The notes below the pieces were generated by a model. That model had not been told where the DNA came from. It made no database searches and worked only from the letters and a program-made list of their open reading frames with translations. Shown here in pieces: positions 50,205 through 62,815 of a DNA stretch of 64,000 bases (positions are counted from its first letter, which is position 1; every line of letters begins with the position of its first letter). Both the position numbers and the translations under genes were made by a program. This stretch comes from Cafeteria roenbergensis (taxonomy: Eukaryota > Sar > Bigyra > Bicosoecida > Cafeteriaceae). The stretch covers positions 62,001-126,000 of the forward strand of contig VLTN01000052.1 in NCBI GenBank assembly GCA_008330645.1, given 5' to 3'.

Positions 50205-53200
50205 ATGGCCCTGGCCGCCCTGGAGGCGGTGCAGGCGCTGGCAGACGCGCCGCCGACCATCGACGCAGTGGCGGTGGCCGCATGCGCCGCTGGAGCCGCC
50301 TGCGCCAGCGCCGAGTGGTGCACCGTGCTGCTGCTGGACGCATCACGGCAGGCGCTGTTGCTTGCTGCCACCACGGCGCCGCACCCGCTCGTGAGTCGGG
50401 GGCCTGGGTTTCCCCGCGCAGGGAAGCGGTCGTCCGCTTGCCCACGACTGCGCCCTCGTCAGCCCTGCGCACCGGTGCGCGGCAGGCTCGCCCCGCGCGG
50501 CCCCGCGGGCCTCTGCGCGGCCCGCGCTGGAGCAGCGCGCCCCGTGCTCCTCGGTACGCGCCAGCAGTCCCCAGCCAGCTCAGTCGGCCCCGCATGTCGA
50601 GGCAGCGACGCGCCCGCGAACAAATCGGCGCTCGGCCCCGCGCCCGCGCCCTCGCCCCGGCCCCGCCGGCGCCCAGCCTCTGCTGCGCCATCGCCGGTGG
50701 CTGTCGAGCTCCAACCCTGTCCGCGCGCCCCGCCCGCGCCTCGCTGCCCGGCTGCCCTCGCAGGCGGAGCGACTCGCGATCGATGCTGCCGGGCCTGCAG
50801 GTCAGGCCGTGCGGTCACGGACGGAGGCCTCTTGGCAAGGTGAGACCCCGTCAGGCTCCGCCCCTGCCGGCCGCAGGCTGGCCTCAACGCCCCCTTGCTG
50901 CCCCGCTCCCTGCCCCCCAAGCGTGTGACGTTGCGAGCAGGGAGCGCTTGTCCCCGCACCCCTGTGCCGTCGCGGGAGCGCACCGGGGTGAATCCGTGCT
51001 GAACCGAAGTCTCTGAGGGTGGGGGGCACTGGGCATTTACGCGCCCCTCGATGCCGCTCCGCGGGATGGTCTGGGCGCCGCTTGCGGCGTCAGCCAACAG
51101 CAGTGCGCAGTGAATGGGCTTTGCTGCCGGCCGGGGCGGGGACTGGGGGCCTTGGCGTCAGCAATGTAGTCGGCGTGGGACGCTTCGTACCCCTGCTGTC
51201 CCAACCGCAAAACGCGGTCTACCGGGCGCCACACGGCGCGACTGCGATGGCACAGCGGGCCATGGCGCCCGCACCCGTGCTCTATCCCAATCTCCAGTCC
51301 GCGGCCCCAGCGCAGGCGCAGGCAGCGCCCCCTGTCGTCGGCTGCGGCGTTTGGCCTCACCCGGACTACCTGCCGTTTCCGGCAGCGTCTCTCGGCCCTG
51401 TCCCGTGTCCCTGCATCGCTCCACCCCCCTCCCCCCCCTCGTTTCGCTCTCCCTCTCTCCCTGCCCCCCGCCCTCTTCGCGCAGCACCTCCCCCGCCGAG
51501 CGCTGCTGAGGCCGCCACAGCCCAAGCAAGGCCGCCCCATCCCCACCGCGGCGCGAACGCTGTCCGGTCGCTCATCGCCGCTCCCCTCTTTGCGGCTGCC
51601 GCCTCGGGCGCCAGCGTTCTCGTTGGTGTGCTCGAGGTATGCAACCCGGCATCACCCTCCGCCCCAGCGACAGCAGCTGCCCTCAGAGCAGCTGCGCGGG
51701 CCACATCCGCGGCGCTGCAACGTTGCCGCCTGGCCAGGGACGCCGCCCGCGCCGACGTGCACGGGGCCTGCGCCCTCGCTGTCACTCGCCGGCTCACGGC
51801 CGAGGCCAGACCGGGGGCAATTGTTGCCGCGGCCGTGGCTGCCACCAAGACCCTCACGGGCTGCGATGACGTCACCTTCTTCTTCGTCGATCGACCAAAT
51901 GCGCTTCTGGTCCCCCTCCTTCCAGCCGCACCGGCTCTCAGGCCAGGGACCACCGGTGCAGGCCGCTCACCGGTGAAGCCGAGCAGCGCGACGGCCTCCT
52001 CCAAGCCCTCTGACGAAACCGCGTCTGCCTCCGGCGGCGACGGAGCCGGTTGTGGCAGCGGCGGCGGCGTAGGCACAGGCGCTGGCGCTGGGGCTGGGGC
52101 TGGCTCTGACGCGGACTCGGCTAGCGACACCGACGCCACGCCCGTTGACGTATCGGCACCTGCAGTCCCGATGCAGTTCAGCACGCCGCCTGCCAGGCAG
52201 TCCTCTCGCCCCCTGGCCCCGACGCGCTCCGAGGCCTCCATCACGACGGCATCACCCAAGGCCCAGGACCAGTCACTCGAGCACCGGGAACGCCCGGGCG
52301 CTGCGGCTGGCTCTGCCTGCGCCGGCGACGGCGCTGCCGTCGTGGGGTCAGTGCCCAGCCCAGCGTCAAGCGCCGGGACATCACGGTCCCATCACAGCCT
52401 GAACATGCAGGGCCGCCGGGGTGCCCCGCCGCCGGATATCCAGCTCGGAGTCAGCTTGGACGCCGACGTCGACGTCGACGTCACGGCTCCATCAGACGCC
52501 GGACTGCCGCGCATTGGATCTGGCCTTCAAAGCCCACCGCCCCCGCTGCACTTTGTGCGTGGCTCTGCCGGCAGAGCACAGGCGCTCGCAGTTCCACCTG
52601 CAGCAGCATCCCACGCTGCCAACAGCTCTGCAGGAAGCTCTGCCTTCGGCTCTGTCGGAAGGTCGGGCCAGGCTCTGCTCGCGCCCTACACGCCGACGGC
52701 CCACCGGTCGTCGCCGGTTGGCGTTGCAGACGGCTCCTCGGCAAACCCTCCCACCGCCAGCGCCCGGGCACTGGCCAAAGCGCGGCAGCGGGTCATTGCG
52801 GCGGTGGACTCGGGCAGAGCCAGTGGCGTCGTGATTCACTCCAAGGCGTTGCCGCTCGGCAAGGGAATCATGGGCGACGTCGTCCGCACCGGCTCTTCGT
52901 GCCTTATTGGCAGAGCCACCGACCACCCTTGCTTTGACGCCGACGTCGACGAAGCGTTCATCCACTTTGCCTCGGAGCCACCGGCGGCAGAGCCGATCGA
53001 GCACACAGCGTCCAGCGACTCCATCACCCAAGCATCAGGTCTCCATCCGACGTCGACGACGCTGATCCCCGCCGACGGAGGCGTCGCCGACAGAAGCATC
53101 CTCCGTGTCGGGATGCCGGACGCCGGCCCGGGAACAGGCGCTGGTGCAGGCTCTGCGGCCGGCGCTGGTGCTTGCTGGTCGGCGACGCTCCTGGAGGCGT

Positions 53201-56163
53201 CGACGCTGGATCCGCTCCCGCCCAGCCACCCGCTGTCCGCCCAGCTCGGGTCGCCGGGGGGGGCGCTTGCCGGGGTGGGCTCAGCCAGACAGCGGCGCCA
53301 GAGCGGTTTCGCGTCGTCTCCCGGAGGTGCGCTCGGTGAAGCGGGCGCCCGTGACGGCGGGGGCCGCCGTCGCGATGGCACGGCCGCGCCTGGCGGGGCG
53401 GCGGCGGGCGGGGACCACCACAGACAGGCGTCTGCTGCTGGCGCTGCTGCTGGCGCCGGCTCCGGCCAGCGTGACGGCATCATCCGGAGCGCTGTCGTCG
53501 TGCCTGTAAGAGACAGCTCGGGTCGCGTCCTCGGCGTTATTCGGGCCGTGAACAAGCGTGACGGGGCCTCGGCAACGGACAGCGCTCTGAGACTTGTCTC
53601 GCAGTCGAGTCGGTCTCGCGCCGGCTTGCCGGGTCACAGCAGAGTATTCGCCGCCGCGCCCCTCACAAGCCGGCCGGCAGGATTCGACGCCAGGTCCAGG
53701 CGCGGCTCCGCGCCGCGCGGTTTCGCGGCCCTTGGCGACGGCCGAGGCGGAGGGCGGAGCGGCGAGCCCGGCGGCGCAGGGGCCGGCATTGGCATCAACA
53801 GAAGCAGCCGCAGCGTCGGCGTCGGGGTGGGGGGAGGGCGCGCCCCGCTGACGTCCTCCGCTGCGTCTCTGTCGCGCGCACGGCGCGAAACCGCCGAGCG
53901 GTCCCACGCCGGCATCGACCTGACCAGCAGTCCGACCATGCGTGTGGGCAGCGCCGGGCGCAGCCCTGCAGGGGCCGTTGGTCCAACGGGTCGCTCCGCC
54001 GGGGGCATCGATGGAGGCAGCGATGCGGAAGCAGACGTCGACGCAGACGTCGACGCAGACGTCGACGGGGCCACCTCGCCCAGCAGCACGAGCGCCTCTG
54101 ACTGGCAGAGCCGGCAGCAACCGCCTTCCGCGACGCCTGCGCCCGCAGCTCACGCCTGTCTCAACCCCGTCGTCGACTGCAGGTGCGGCAGCGGCAGCGG
54201 AGGCGGCAGCTGTGCAGGCAGCGTCGGAGGCGGCAGCGTCGGAGGCGGCAACAGCAGCGTCGATGGTGACGCTTGCTTTGGCCAGGCGCCCGTGCTCGGC
54301 GCAATGTTTTCCCGGTCCCGCAAGGCGGGGCGAAACCGCATGGTGTATGGCTCCAGCCATCAGCGGCTCGTCACCCGGCAGTCCTCGCGCTGTCTCGGCC
54401 GAATCGTCCCGGTGACAGACGCCGACGCATCCCTTGTGGAGGCCGTTGCTGCCAGCGCGGGGCTCTGCCTCGAGAAGGCGTCGCTCGTACAGGCCTCTGC
54501 GGCCTCCCAGCGAACCACCGCGTCGCTGCTGTCGGTGGTGCGGGCCGGCTCCCAGGGCGCCGGCGTGGGGTTCTTCGCCGCAGTGGACCGCATTGTCGAG
54601 CTGGGCAGAGCCGCGCTTGGCGCGGAGCGACTCAGCCTGATGTTGGTCGACGCGCCAAGGAACGAGCTTTGGGTTGCGGTTTCCAACGACATCGAGGGCA
54701 GGCGCTTGCCACTCTCGCACGGGCTGGCGGGGTCAGTGGTGCGGACCTCGCGCGGAGTGCTGGTGTCCAACGTATACCTCCATCCCCAGTTCAACCGCTC
54801 GGTGGACAGCTTCACCGGCTTTCACACCCGCTCCATGCTTGCGCTGCCGGTGACCGACCACGGGTCAAGAGTGGTCGGTGTCCTGTCGGCGCTGAACAAG
54901 TGCGGAGTTCCTGACCCCGCAAAGTCCGCATCGCGCGCCGTCGGAGCAGCAGTGGCTGCCCGCATGAGGGTCCTTGCTGCGTCAGCTGACACGGGAGTGG
55001 CGGAGGCGGCGGCCGTCTTGTCTGGCCTCGACATCGACGACGGCAGAGCTGTGCCTGGCGCCCGGTGGTGGGACGCTGACGTGCCAGTAACGGGAAGCAG
55101 CGGCGGAGGCAGCGGCGGAGGCAGCGATGCTCTTGTTGGCGCCGGAGCCGATGCGAGCGACTGCGCCAATGATGCTGGCGGCTCTGACGCGGAGGCTGGA
55201 ATGAGCGACAGCGACCTGGATTCGGATCTGTACGACCCCTCTCAGCAACGCCTGGCGTGGAGCACCGGGGCAACTCGAAACGGCGGATCCAAAGACCGAG
55301 CGACCACGGTGGCAGGCACGTCTTACCGCGACGGCCAGCACCAGCACCAGCACCAGCACCAGCAGGGCATCAACTCTGCGTCCGATGGGGGTGGCGTGGG
55401 CGGGGTCACTGGGCACGAATGTGACCCTGAGACGCGTCGCGTCCTCAGGGCAGTGGAGTCACTGGCCAGCGTCACGCGCGGGTCGGGACGCTTCCCTGCC
55501 TTCACTCTGGACGACGTCGCCACACTTCGAGGTTGCTGCTTGGAGATCAGCAACGCCCTGCGCCGATCGTCTCTGGAACTGCTCATGGTTCGCGGCCGGC
55601 GATCGACCATGGGCAGAGCTGCGTCGTCGACGTCCAAGGACGGCAGAGGCTTTGCGCCCAGCGTTTCTGGCGTGAGTGACCAGCGTCGCTCAGCAGATCG
55701 CACCCGTGGGTCGCTCACTCCGTCGCCTGCGCCGGCGGAGAGCGCTGCTAAGGCGGCTGCTCGGGCACCGGGCACCGGAGGCAGCGCCGGCAACATCAAG
55801 GCGGCGCGGCCTGCAGCCCAGAGCACGGAGCCGCCGTCGATGTCGACGTCGGCGACGACGTCGGCGTCAAGTTCTGCCGAGGGTGCGAAGCGGTGCCGCG
55901 GAAATGCGTCGCGCGCTGACCAGGCGCCAATCAGGGCGACATCAGCAGTCGGTTTCGGAAGCGTGGAATTCATGGACGAGGATGGCTCTGCCGGGGTGGA
56001 AGGGTCTCCCGCCACGTCATCCAATGGAGCCGGTGCGCTGCGTGTCTCCCCGCCGCCCCCACCCAAGGCGCCGCGACGCCAGCCTGGGGCGGGTAGGCTG
56101 CCGCCTCCAGTCCCGGCACCGCCCACGACAGCATCGTCCGGCGGCGGCGGAGGCGGCGGAGGC

Positions 56164-56194
<31 letters not shown>

Positions 56195-59100
56195 GCAGCG
56201 GCAGCGGCTCTTTTGGGCCTGCTAGCGGCGCCCGCCGTCGGCGCTCGGGCAGCGGCAGCGGCAATGACGACTTTGAGAAGCCGTTCACCCGGCAGCGGAA
56301 CCGCAGCCGGTCGACGTCAGGGGCTGACTGGCCTTCCCCGTCGATGGAGACTCGGACGATCGACGAAGCGGTTGGCGTGGTGGACGTGGCCGACGAGTCG
56401 CCGGGGAGAGCGCGACCGGGTCGCGTCGGTGCGAGCTCTGCCGGTGCTGCTGGCGGCGATGACAGCGGGTCGGCCCTTGCGCAGCGTCGGTCGCACGGCG
56501 GTCTCGCGCCAATCAGCACGCAGTCACCGTCGTCAGGCGCATTCCCTGCGGGGCCCCCGCTGTCCCTGTCCCACGACGACGTCGGCAAGTCGAGGTCATT
56601 GCCCAGTCACGACCAGGTCATTCCGCAGACCGCCATCGGAGTCGCTGCCTCCGCGGTGAAGGGCTTCGAAACGTCGCCAGCGGCAGAAGCAGCAGCGGCG
56701 GCTGGAGGCGGCGCCCTGCCAGACGCACCAGCCTTCGGCGGCGATTCGGCCTCGGGCCGCGAGGACGCATCCTCCAGGGCGCCACGGCGAGTCAGGGGCA
56801 ACGCCCTGTCGACGCACGACGGCTCTGCCATCAACGCCAAGTCCTTCGCGGCAACTCGCCGCGGCGGATCGTCTGGCAGAGCTGATGCGGTGTTTTCGTC
56901 GGCTCTGCCTGGTGATCAGAGCAGAGCTGGACGAAGTGGGGCGAGGAGGGGCGCCGGCGCGGGCGCGCGCGCTGGGCCTGGCGCTGGCGGAGGCGGGCTT
57001 TCTGTGACAGGTGGCGGGTTTGGGCAGGACGGATCTGGAAGGATCCGTTCTGGAGAGCGCAGCAGAGGACGCGGCAGAGCGGACGCACTTCGCAGAGACA
57101 GCGGCTTCGCGTCGTCAGCTGCCGTCGTTGACCGGTCCGACCGAATGCGCTCCTTCCTCGCGTCTTACTCGGCTGACCTGGCGGCAGAGCTCGAGACGGC
57201 ACCGCCGACGTCCGGGCGTCGTCCTGTCCGCCGGCGTCCGTCGTTGGCTGGCTCTGCCGCGGCCAGCGACGGACGCTCGACCGGCGTGCAAGTTGGCTCT
57301 GCCGGAGTCATGGTGTCGCCATCGGGGTCGCTCGTTCGTGGCCGCTTGTCAGCGGTTTCGCCGCACGCGCACGTGTCTGGGGCATCGCCTGTGGTGGTCC
57401 GCCACCAGGTCGGCATCTTGACCCCGTCGGGCCAGTATCACGTCCAGTCGCACCCCAGCCAGCCAGTGCCCATCGGGGTGTCTGGACAGCCAGTGCAGGG
57501 CGTGCGGCAGCAGCAACGCCGGATGACGTCACCCGTCGCACGCGGGTCGGTGTCTCTCATTCGAGAGGACCCAGCGGAAGACTGCTCTGCCGACGCGTCT
57601 CCAACGGCTCTGGGAGGCTCCGACAGAGCCACCAGCAGCAGCACCGAAACCGGACCGGGCGCCGAGCGCTGCGGGGGCGGCCGCGGCCTCGGTGGCACCG
57701 CCAGCACCGGCGCAGGCTCTGCCGGCATCCATCATGCAGAGCCGCTGCCCCGGGCACCGGCACCGCGCCGCTTCGCCTCGATGACGACGCAGACGGCGTC
57801 GGTTGCCAGGGCTGCCGCCGCAGCGGCCGCTGCCGCCGCTGCCGGGGGCGGCGGCGCTGGTGGTGCTGCTGGCACGGGCATCGAAGTCGGCCCTGCGGCC
57901 GACTCAGCGGTTTCGTCGCGTGGAGGAGGCGGGTCGACGTCCATGCCTGCCAGTGCCAGGGGCCGCGGTCCGGGCAGCCGCCAGTCGGCGAGCGGCATCG
58001 GCATCCTTCGTCAATCGTCCACGCCCGTCACTGGCTCTGCCGGTGTGGTCACTTCGCGGCCGGTGCTCAACCCGGGCGGGGTACAGGTGGACACGGGCTC
58101 CTCTGTCACTTCGATGGGCTCTACCACCGTCCAGTCTCTGGAGCATCACGCGCAACTGTTCGGCAATCGCCGTGGTCACTACGGCTCGGGAGCTCCCGGC
58201 TCTGCCGGCCCGCCGGCTCCTCCGCCGAGCACAAGCGATGGAGCGACGCTGAGCGACGCAGTCGACGTCTTCCCGAGAGCCGTTGGATCAGAAGTGGCGC
58301 CGGTGCAGTCGGCGTGGTTCGGGGGCGACGACGTCGACGTTGCCCGCGGTCAGCTGATGCCGTCAGACGTGTGGCCAGTGGCTCTGCCGGGCCGTCTGGA
58401 GGCGGCGTCCTCGGCATGCTTGCTGGCCCAGAGCCGCAGCTGGACCCAGCAGCGTGCGTCGAACGGGACTGGTGGCGCTGCTGGTGTCGCCGCCGCCACT
58501 GCCGATGGCGGTGACGACGACGCTGACGCTGCTGCCGCAGCTGAAGCAGCTGCCGGTGGCGGGGTTGCGGTTGCAGCTGCAGTGGAGGCGGGCACGGTGT
58601 CGACGTCTGCGGGGGATAGCTGTGCCGATGACCATGCGTCTGGCTGGGAGCCGGAGCCTTCCGCCCCCACAGAGGAGAGCTCGATTGATGTCGACGTGAC
58701 CAGCTCAAGACCTGCTGCTGATTGCGCCAGCGAAATGGAGAGTGACGCCACCTCCGGGCCTCCGGGGCCCGCGGTCGGACTCCGCCCGGACCAGCGACCC
58801 CTCCTCCTGCCAGCGGGGTCGCTGCTTGCGACTGCAACGGTCTACCAGGATCCCGCCGTGCTGTTCTCCGCCCTCACGATGCGCAGGCGAGTCGCCGCCC
58901 CCGCCGTCGATTTCGTTCACTACAGCGGTCTCAAGGGCCTCCCAGCGGCGCCCATCGACCTGCCCGCGCTGGCAGCGACCACCCGGTGGGTCACTGCGCC
59001 CGGTGGACCCACATCCTGCAACGTCAGCGGGCAGGACGTCACGGACCTCCTCGAACTCGCGGCTCTGCCGGAAGAGCCGAGCACGAAGTGGACAGCGGTG

Positions 59101-60972
59101 GAGGCCGCGTCTGCCGGGGACGGCGTGATTCCCGGCGAAGCGGACGCGGCCACGGCCGCATGGGTGTCTGCGGGGCTCGCGGCGCAGCGCAAGTCAGGGC
59201 GAGCGACGCCCTCAACCGCAACTTCAACCGTTGCCCCAGCGGGGTCTGCCATGGCGCAGGTGCCGTTCGCCGGGTCTGCCACCCTCGCCGCCGCGGCCGT
59301 GCCGGTGCCGGTGGCTGGCCACCCGCTCGCGACGCCGCTGCCGCCCGCCTACCGAACGTGGTCGTTCGACCCGTTCGCCGTGGACGCCGCCACCGCTGGG
59401 CCGGTGGTGCTGCGGCTGCTGTGGGACGTCGGCGCCGTCGACGTCTTCGACGCCGCTTGCTGGGGGAGGGACCTGTCCGCAGTGACGTACGGGCTGGGCA
59501 GCGGCTCCCCGCTCGCTGGGGCGACGTCGGCGCAGGCGTCTACGCCGCAGACACCCCCGGCGGCTCTGCCAGCGGATCAGTCGGCGCTGACGTCGCCGAG
59601 CGGGTCGCTGCTTGATGGGGCGGAGATGGACAGCGGGGATGACGGGGTCGCGGGGGGTGCTGCGGGCGCCGGATCCCCCGGTCGCTCGGCTCTGTCGCGT
59701 CGGAGCCGGTCGCTGCATGCGACGGCAGGCACGTCAGCGAGCGACGCGCCGCTGCTCCTGCACGGACCAACACTCCTCGCCTTCGTGGAGGCGGTGCGGC
59801 GCCGGTACCGCGACAACGCATTCCACGGTTTCGCGCACGGCCTCCACGTGTGCCAAGCCGCCGCCCTGCTCGCCAGGGACACCCCGTGGGCTGCGGCTGC
59901 CTCCCCGCTGGACCGGACGGCCCTACTTTTGGCCGCGCTGTCGCACGACGTGGACCACCCGGCAGTGAACAACGCCTTCATGACGGCGGCCGGTTCCCCG
60001 CTTGCGCTGCGGTACAACGACCAGGCTGTGCTCGAGAACCACCACACCGCGACCACCTTTGCCATCCTGCACCGGCCGGCAACGGCCGCGCTTGCCACTC
60101 TCAGCCCGGCGCAGCAGCGGCGTGCCCGCAGAGTGATGGTTCAGGCCATTCTTGCAACGGACATGGCGCGTCACTTTGCCCTGGTTGAAGCCATCAAGAC
60201 GGCGGACAGGCCCCTGGCCAGCGACGCAGACGAGAAGGGCGTTGCTGACGCCGCTGAGATCATCCTTCACGCCGCCGACGTCAGCGGCCAGGTGCAACCG
60301 TGGCGCCTCGCGTCGCGGTGGAGCGACCTGGTGTCGGAGGAGTTCGCCGCGCAGGTGCGGCGCGAGGAGAGCGTCGGCCTCCCAGCGACCCCCTTCATGG
60401 CCAACCTCGGGTCGCTCGCCGCGCGAGCAGAGCTGCAGGCCAACTTCTGTTCCTATGTGCTGCTGCCGATGTGGAGGCCCCTGTCGGAGACGAACGCGGG
60501 GCTCGGGCCATGCGCGGCCCGCATCGAGTCGAACCGAATGCGCTACGCAGCTGCGCTGGAGGCGGCGAAGCGTGCCGAGGCCGCCGCGGACGAAGCGGCG
60601 GCTGCTGCTGCCGACGACGACGACGACGTCGACGACGACGACGTTGGCGGAGACGACGGCCACGACGGCGACCACGAGGGTGGGTCCGGGCATGGCGGCG
60701 ACGGCGATCTCGGCGTGGAAACGCTTGACGCTGACTGCAGTGTCAGCTCCGGCAGCAGCCGGGGCAGCAGCGGCACCGCAGGCCGCGGTCGGCGCGCTGC
60801 GGCTGCGGCCGGCCCATCAGCCGCCGCCCAGGGTGCCAGCGGCGCCGGTGCTCACGATGGGGCGGCCGCGCCCGTCCTTGGCGGCGGCAGCATGGCCGAT
60901 GACAGCGACGCCGGTGGGGCATTCTCGCCGGTCGCCGCTGTGGAGGACCTTGGCCAGGTGGGGGACCTGTAG
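50205..60972 (+). CDS. Giant triple-GAF cyclic-nucleotide phosphodiesterase (3249 aa)
   Basis: Three exons (50205-50390, 50764-50839, 51485-60972); introns of 373 and 645 bases have GTGAGT and GTGAGA donors, and phases 0 and 1 agree. GAF1 is in residues ~1-150 (WCTVLLLDASRQALLLAA, then VRSLIAAPLF, VLVGVLEVCN). GAF2 is split over ~190-776 (VTFFFVDRP; GKGIMGDVVRTGSSCLIG; GIIRSAVVVPVRD; IRAVNKRDG). GAF3 is compact at ~1080-1226 (LSLMLVDAPRNELW, GLAGSVVRTSRGVLVSN, GFHTRSMLALPV). The C-terminal PDE domain (to ~3089) has FHGFAH, the metal motif HDVDHP (His2908), RYNDQAVLENHH, ATDMARH, HAADVSG and the purine-clamp Gln region ELQANFCSYVLLPM. It should hydrolyse cAMP/cGMP with GAF regulation, like PDE2/5/10/11 in plan. 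The linkers are Ser/Gly/Ala-rich. An Asp-rich tail ends the protein. Confidence 0.92.
54031..54066 (+). repeat. 12-base tandem repeat GCAGACGTCGAC x3
   Basis: Three exact units encode Ala-Asp-Val-Asp in the linker before GAF3. Related GACGTCGAC runs occur near 52463-52480 and 60618-60640. Confidence 0.95.
56142..56203 (+). repeat. GGC-rich microsatellite encoding poly-Gly
   Basis: A run of GGC/GGA codons, then GGC-AGC codons, encodes a long Gly tract followed by Gly-Ser in a phosphodiesterase linker. Confidence 0.85.
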
Positions 60973-62815
60973 GCGCGTGTGCCTGGGCATGCCCCCGCCC
61001 CATTCCTCCACGTTCCAGCGCAGGGAGCGGGCCTGCAGCTCTGGCTGGCCTGCGCTTTGGGCCCGGGATCTGCAGCAATCGCCAGGTTTGTTTCGTGTGA
61101 GCCGTGCTGCCTCTGGGCCGGCTTGCGATCGAAATGCATTCAGCCTCCAATCGCAGTCGCGCTCGAAATGATGCGTGTTGCGGACGTGCCCGAGCTGAAG
61201 CGAAGAGTTTGAGCGCTGCGATGCGCAGTCAAGGCCCCCGCGGTTGGGTCTGAGACTGAGAGAGAGTGAGTGTGTGTATCGACAATGCGTGTGGCCGAAA
61301 GCACAGTCCCAAGTCGCGTTGCGTGGCATGCGTGGGCCGCTGCGAATCTTGCCAACTTGCCAAAAGCCACTGCACTTCTTGCCAAAGCCAAGTGCGAGGT
61401 CCAGGCAAACTTGCACCTGCTGCATTGTGCGCATCTCACCGGCACCTTTGGTTTCTTCGCATCGGTCGGATGTGAACACCTTCAAGTCATTCGCCTGCTA
61501 TGCACAGCGTACATTGTCAGCTAGGATGAGTGAACATCGTTGGGGGGGGGCGAAAACTCGTGTCACCGTGCCACACACTTGATTCACAGCTGAGACAGGC
61601 TGGCTCGGAGTCTGCCAAGCTCTGTGAGCGGATTCGGTAGCTTTGGCGCGGTTGAGAACTTAGGCGCAGGCTTGGGGCTGCGGCTCGCGACTGTGCTCCT
61701 GCGCACTAGCGCTTGGCGCCTGCTGGCTGTGTCTTGGCGCGGACGCCCGTGCAAGCGCCAACGCTACATCTACCCGCCCCCCCACAAATACCGGACTGGC
61801 AGTGCGTGCGCGCGCGCTCTTTGGAGGCTCAAGCGCTACTGTCGCTGGAGAGGCCTTGGAACATATCGCTCGGCTGAAGCCCTTGGTTAGGCTCACCGGG
61901 GGCTCGCCCTTTGAGCAAAGAGTGGCGCGGCCGTTGAGCGCTCAGGAGGCGCAGCAGCGCACCTCCATTTCACGAGGAGAGAGAGCAGTGGAGGAGCCCG
62001 GCCGTGGCGCTTGAGCTTGGTCTCGTCTGGCGAGACGAGCTCCCTGCGCAGCCATCAAGCCTGAGCCGCAACCGCTGCGGGCGCGGCGCAGCGCGTCGGG
62101 GGGGGAGTTAGAGGACGCATGCGAGGGATGCGTAGCGGAGAGCAAGCTGCGCATGCTGCCCGACGAGTGCCGACGCGCAACCATTCCTGCTCCGCCACGG
62201 GGGGCGCTGTATGCCGCCCTGGCAGTTCGCTCCGAGGGGAGAGAGGCAGAGGGGCGCCGTCGAGCGTCTGAGCAGATCAGCGCTGGCCGGGAGCGAGTTG
62301 GTTGCGCAAGCTTGGGCTCGTTGCATGCGCGCGCGCGGTGCAGCCGCCGGGAGCTGTGGCGCGTCGCTGCGCGCGGTGACGAGAGCTGCGCTGTCCGGGA
62401 CGCCAGACCAGCGAGCGCCACGCGCAGCACGCAACTGGTGCGCCATCGACCGTTCCTGGCCAGTGCTGTCGGTCAGGATTGCACGGACTTGCACCCCCAC
62501 TGTTCGCGTGGTTGCTGCATTGGCGTCTGACCGCTCGTCACCCAGCTCGCTCTTCATCCCGGCAGCCACGAGCTGGCGTCCACCTCGGGCTCGGCGCCGA
62601 CCTCCCCGGCCCCGCGCCCCTCCCAAAGGCCTCTGGGCGATTGTTCGCGCACCGTTGGGGGCCGAGCCGGCTCCTTATGGCGCGTGCCGGGGCAGAGCGG
62701 GCAGAGGGGGCAGAGGCTGCTGCAGATGCAGGGCAGGCGCCAATTCGGTCACTCTCCAACCTGACAGAGACTGCCCCGAGCAGCCTCTGCCCTCCAGCGA
62801 CCAGCAACAACAGCT
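60973..62815. other. Long intergenic region without a supported gene
   Basis: 1843 bases between the phosphodiesterase stop and the next ATG. The part from about 61080 to 61620 is visibly lower in GC, with GA/GT-rich runs (near 61255-61280), which fits 3'UTR or non-coding DNA. Open frames at 62108-62626 (minus) and 62211-62831 (plus) have no family features or splice-supported continuity. A short hairpin lies at 62022-62039. Confidence 0.5.
62022..62039. repeat. Perfect 7-bp hairpin with four-base loop
   Basis: CTCGTCT and AGACGAG flank GGCG. It could be a structured RNA element or a chance palindrome; no gene context explains it. Confidence 0.6.

Noticed and set aside
51019-51484. Upstream extension of the large phosphodiesterase frame
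   Set aside because: It starts at a GTG, not an ATG, lacks GAF character and ends in a strong acceptor; splicing from 50839 restores the GAF domain.
62108-62626. Minus-strand frame in the long intergenic region
   Set aside because: No domain, no start context, and composition typical of random GC-rich translation.
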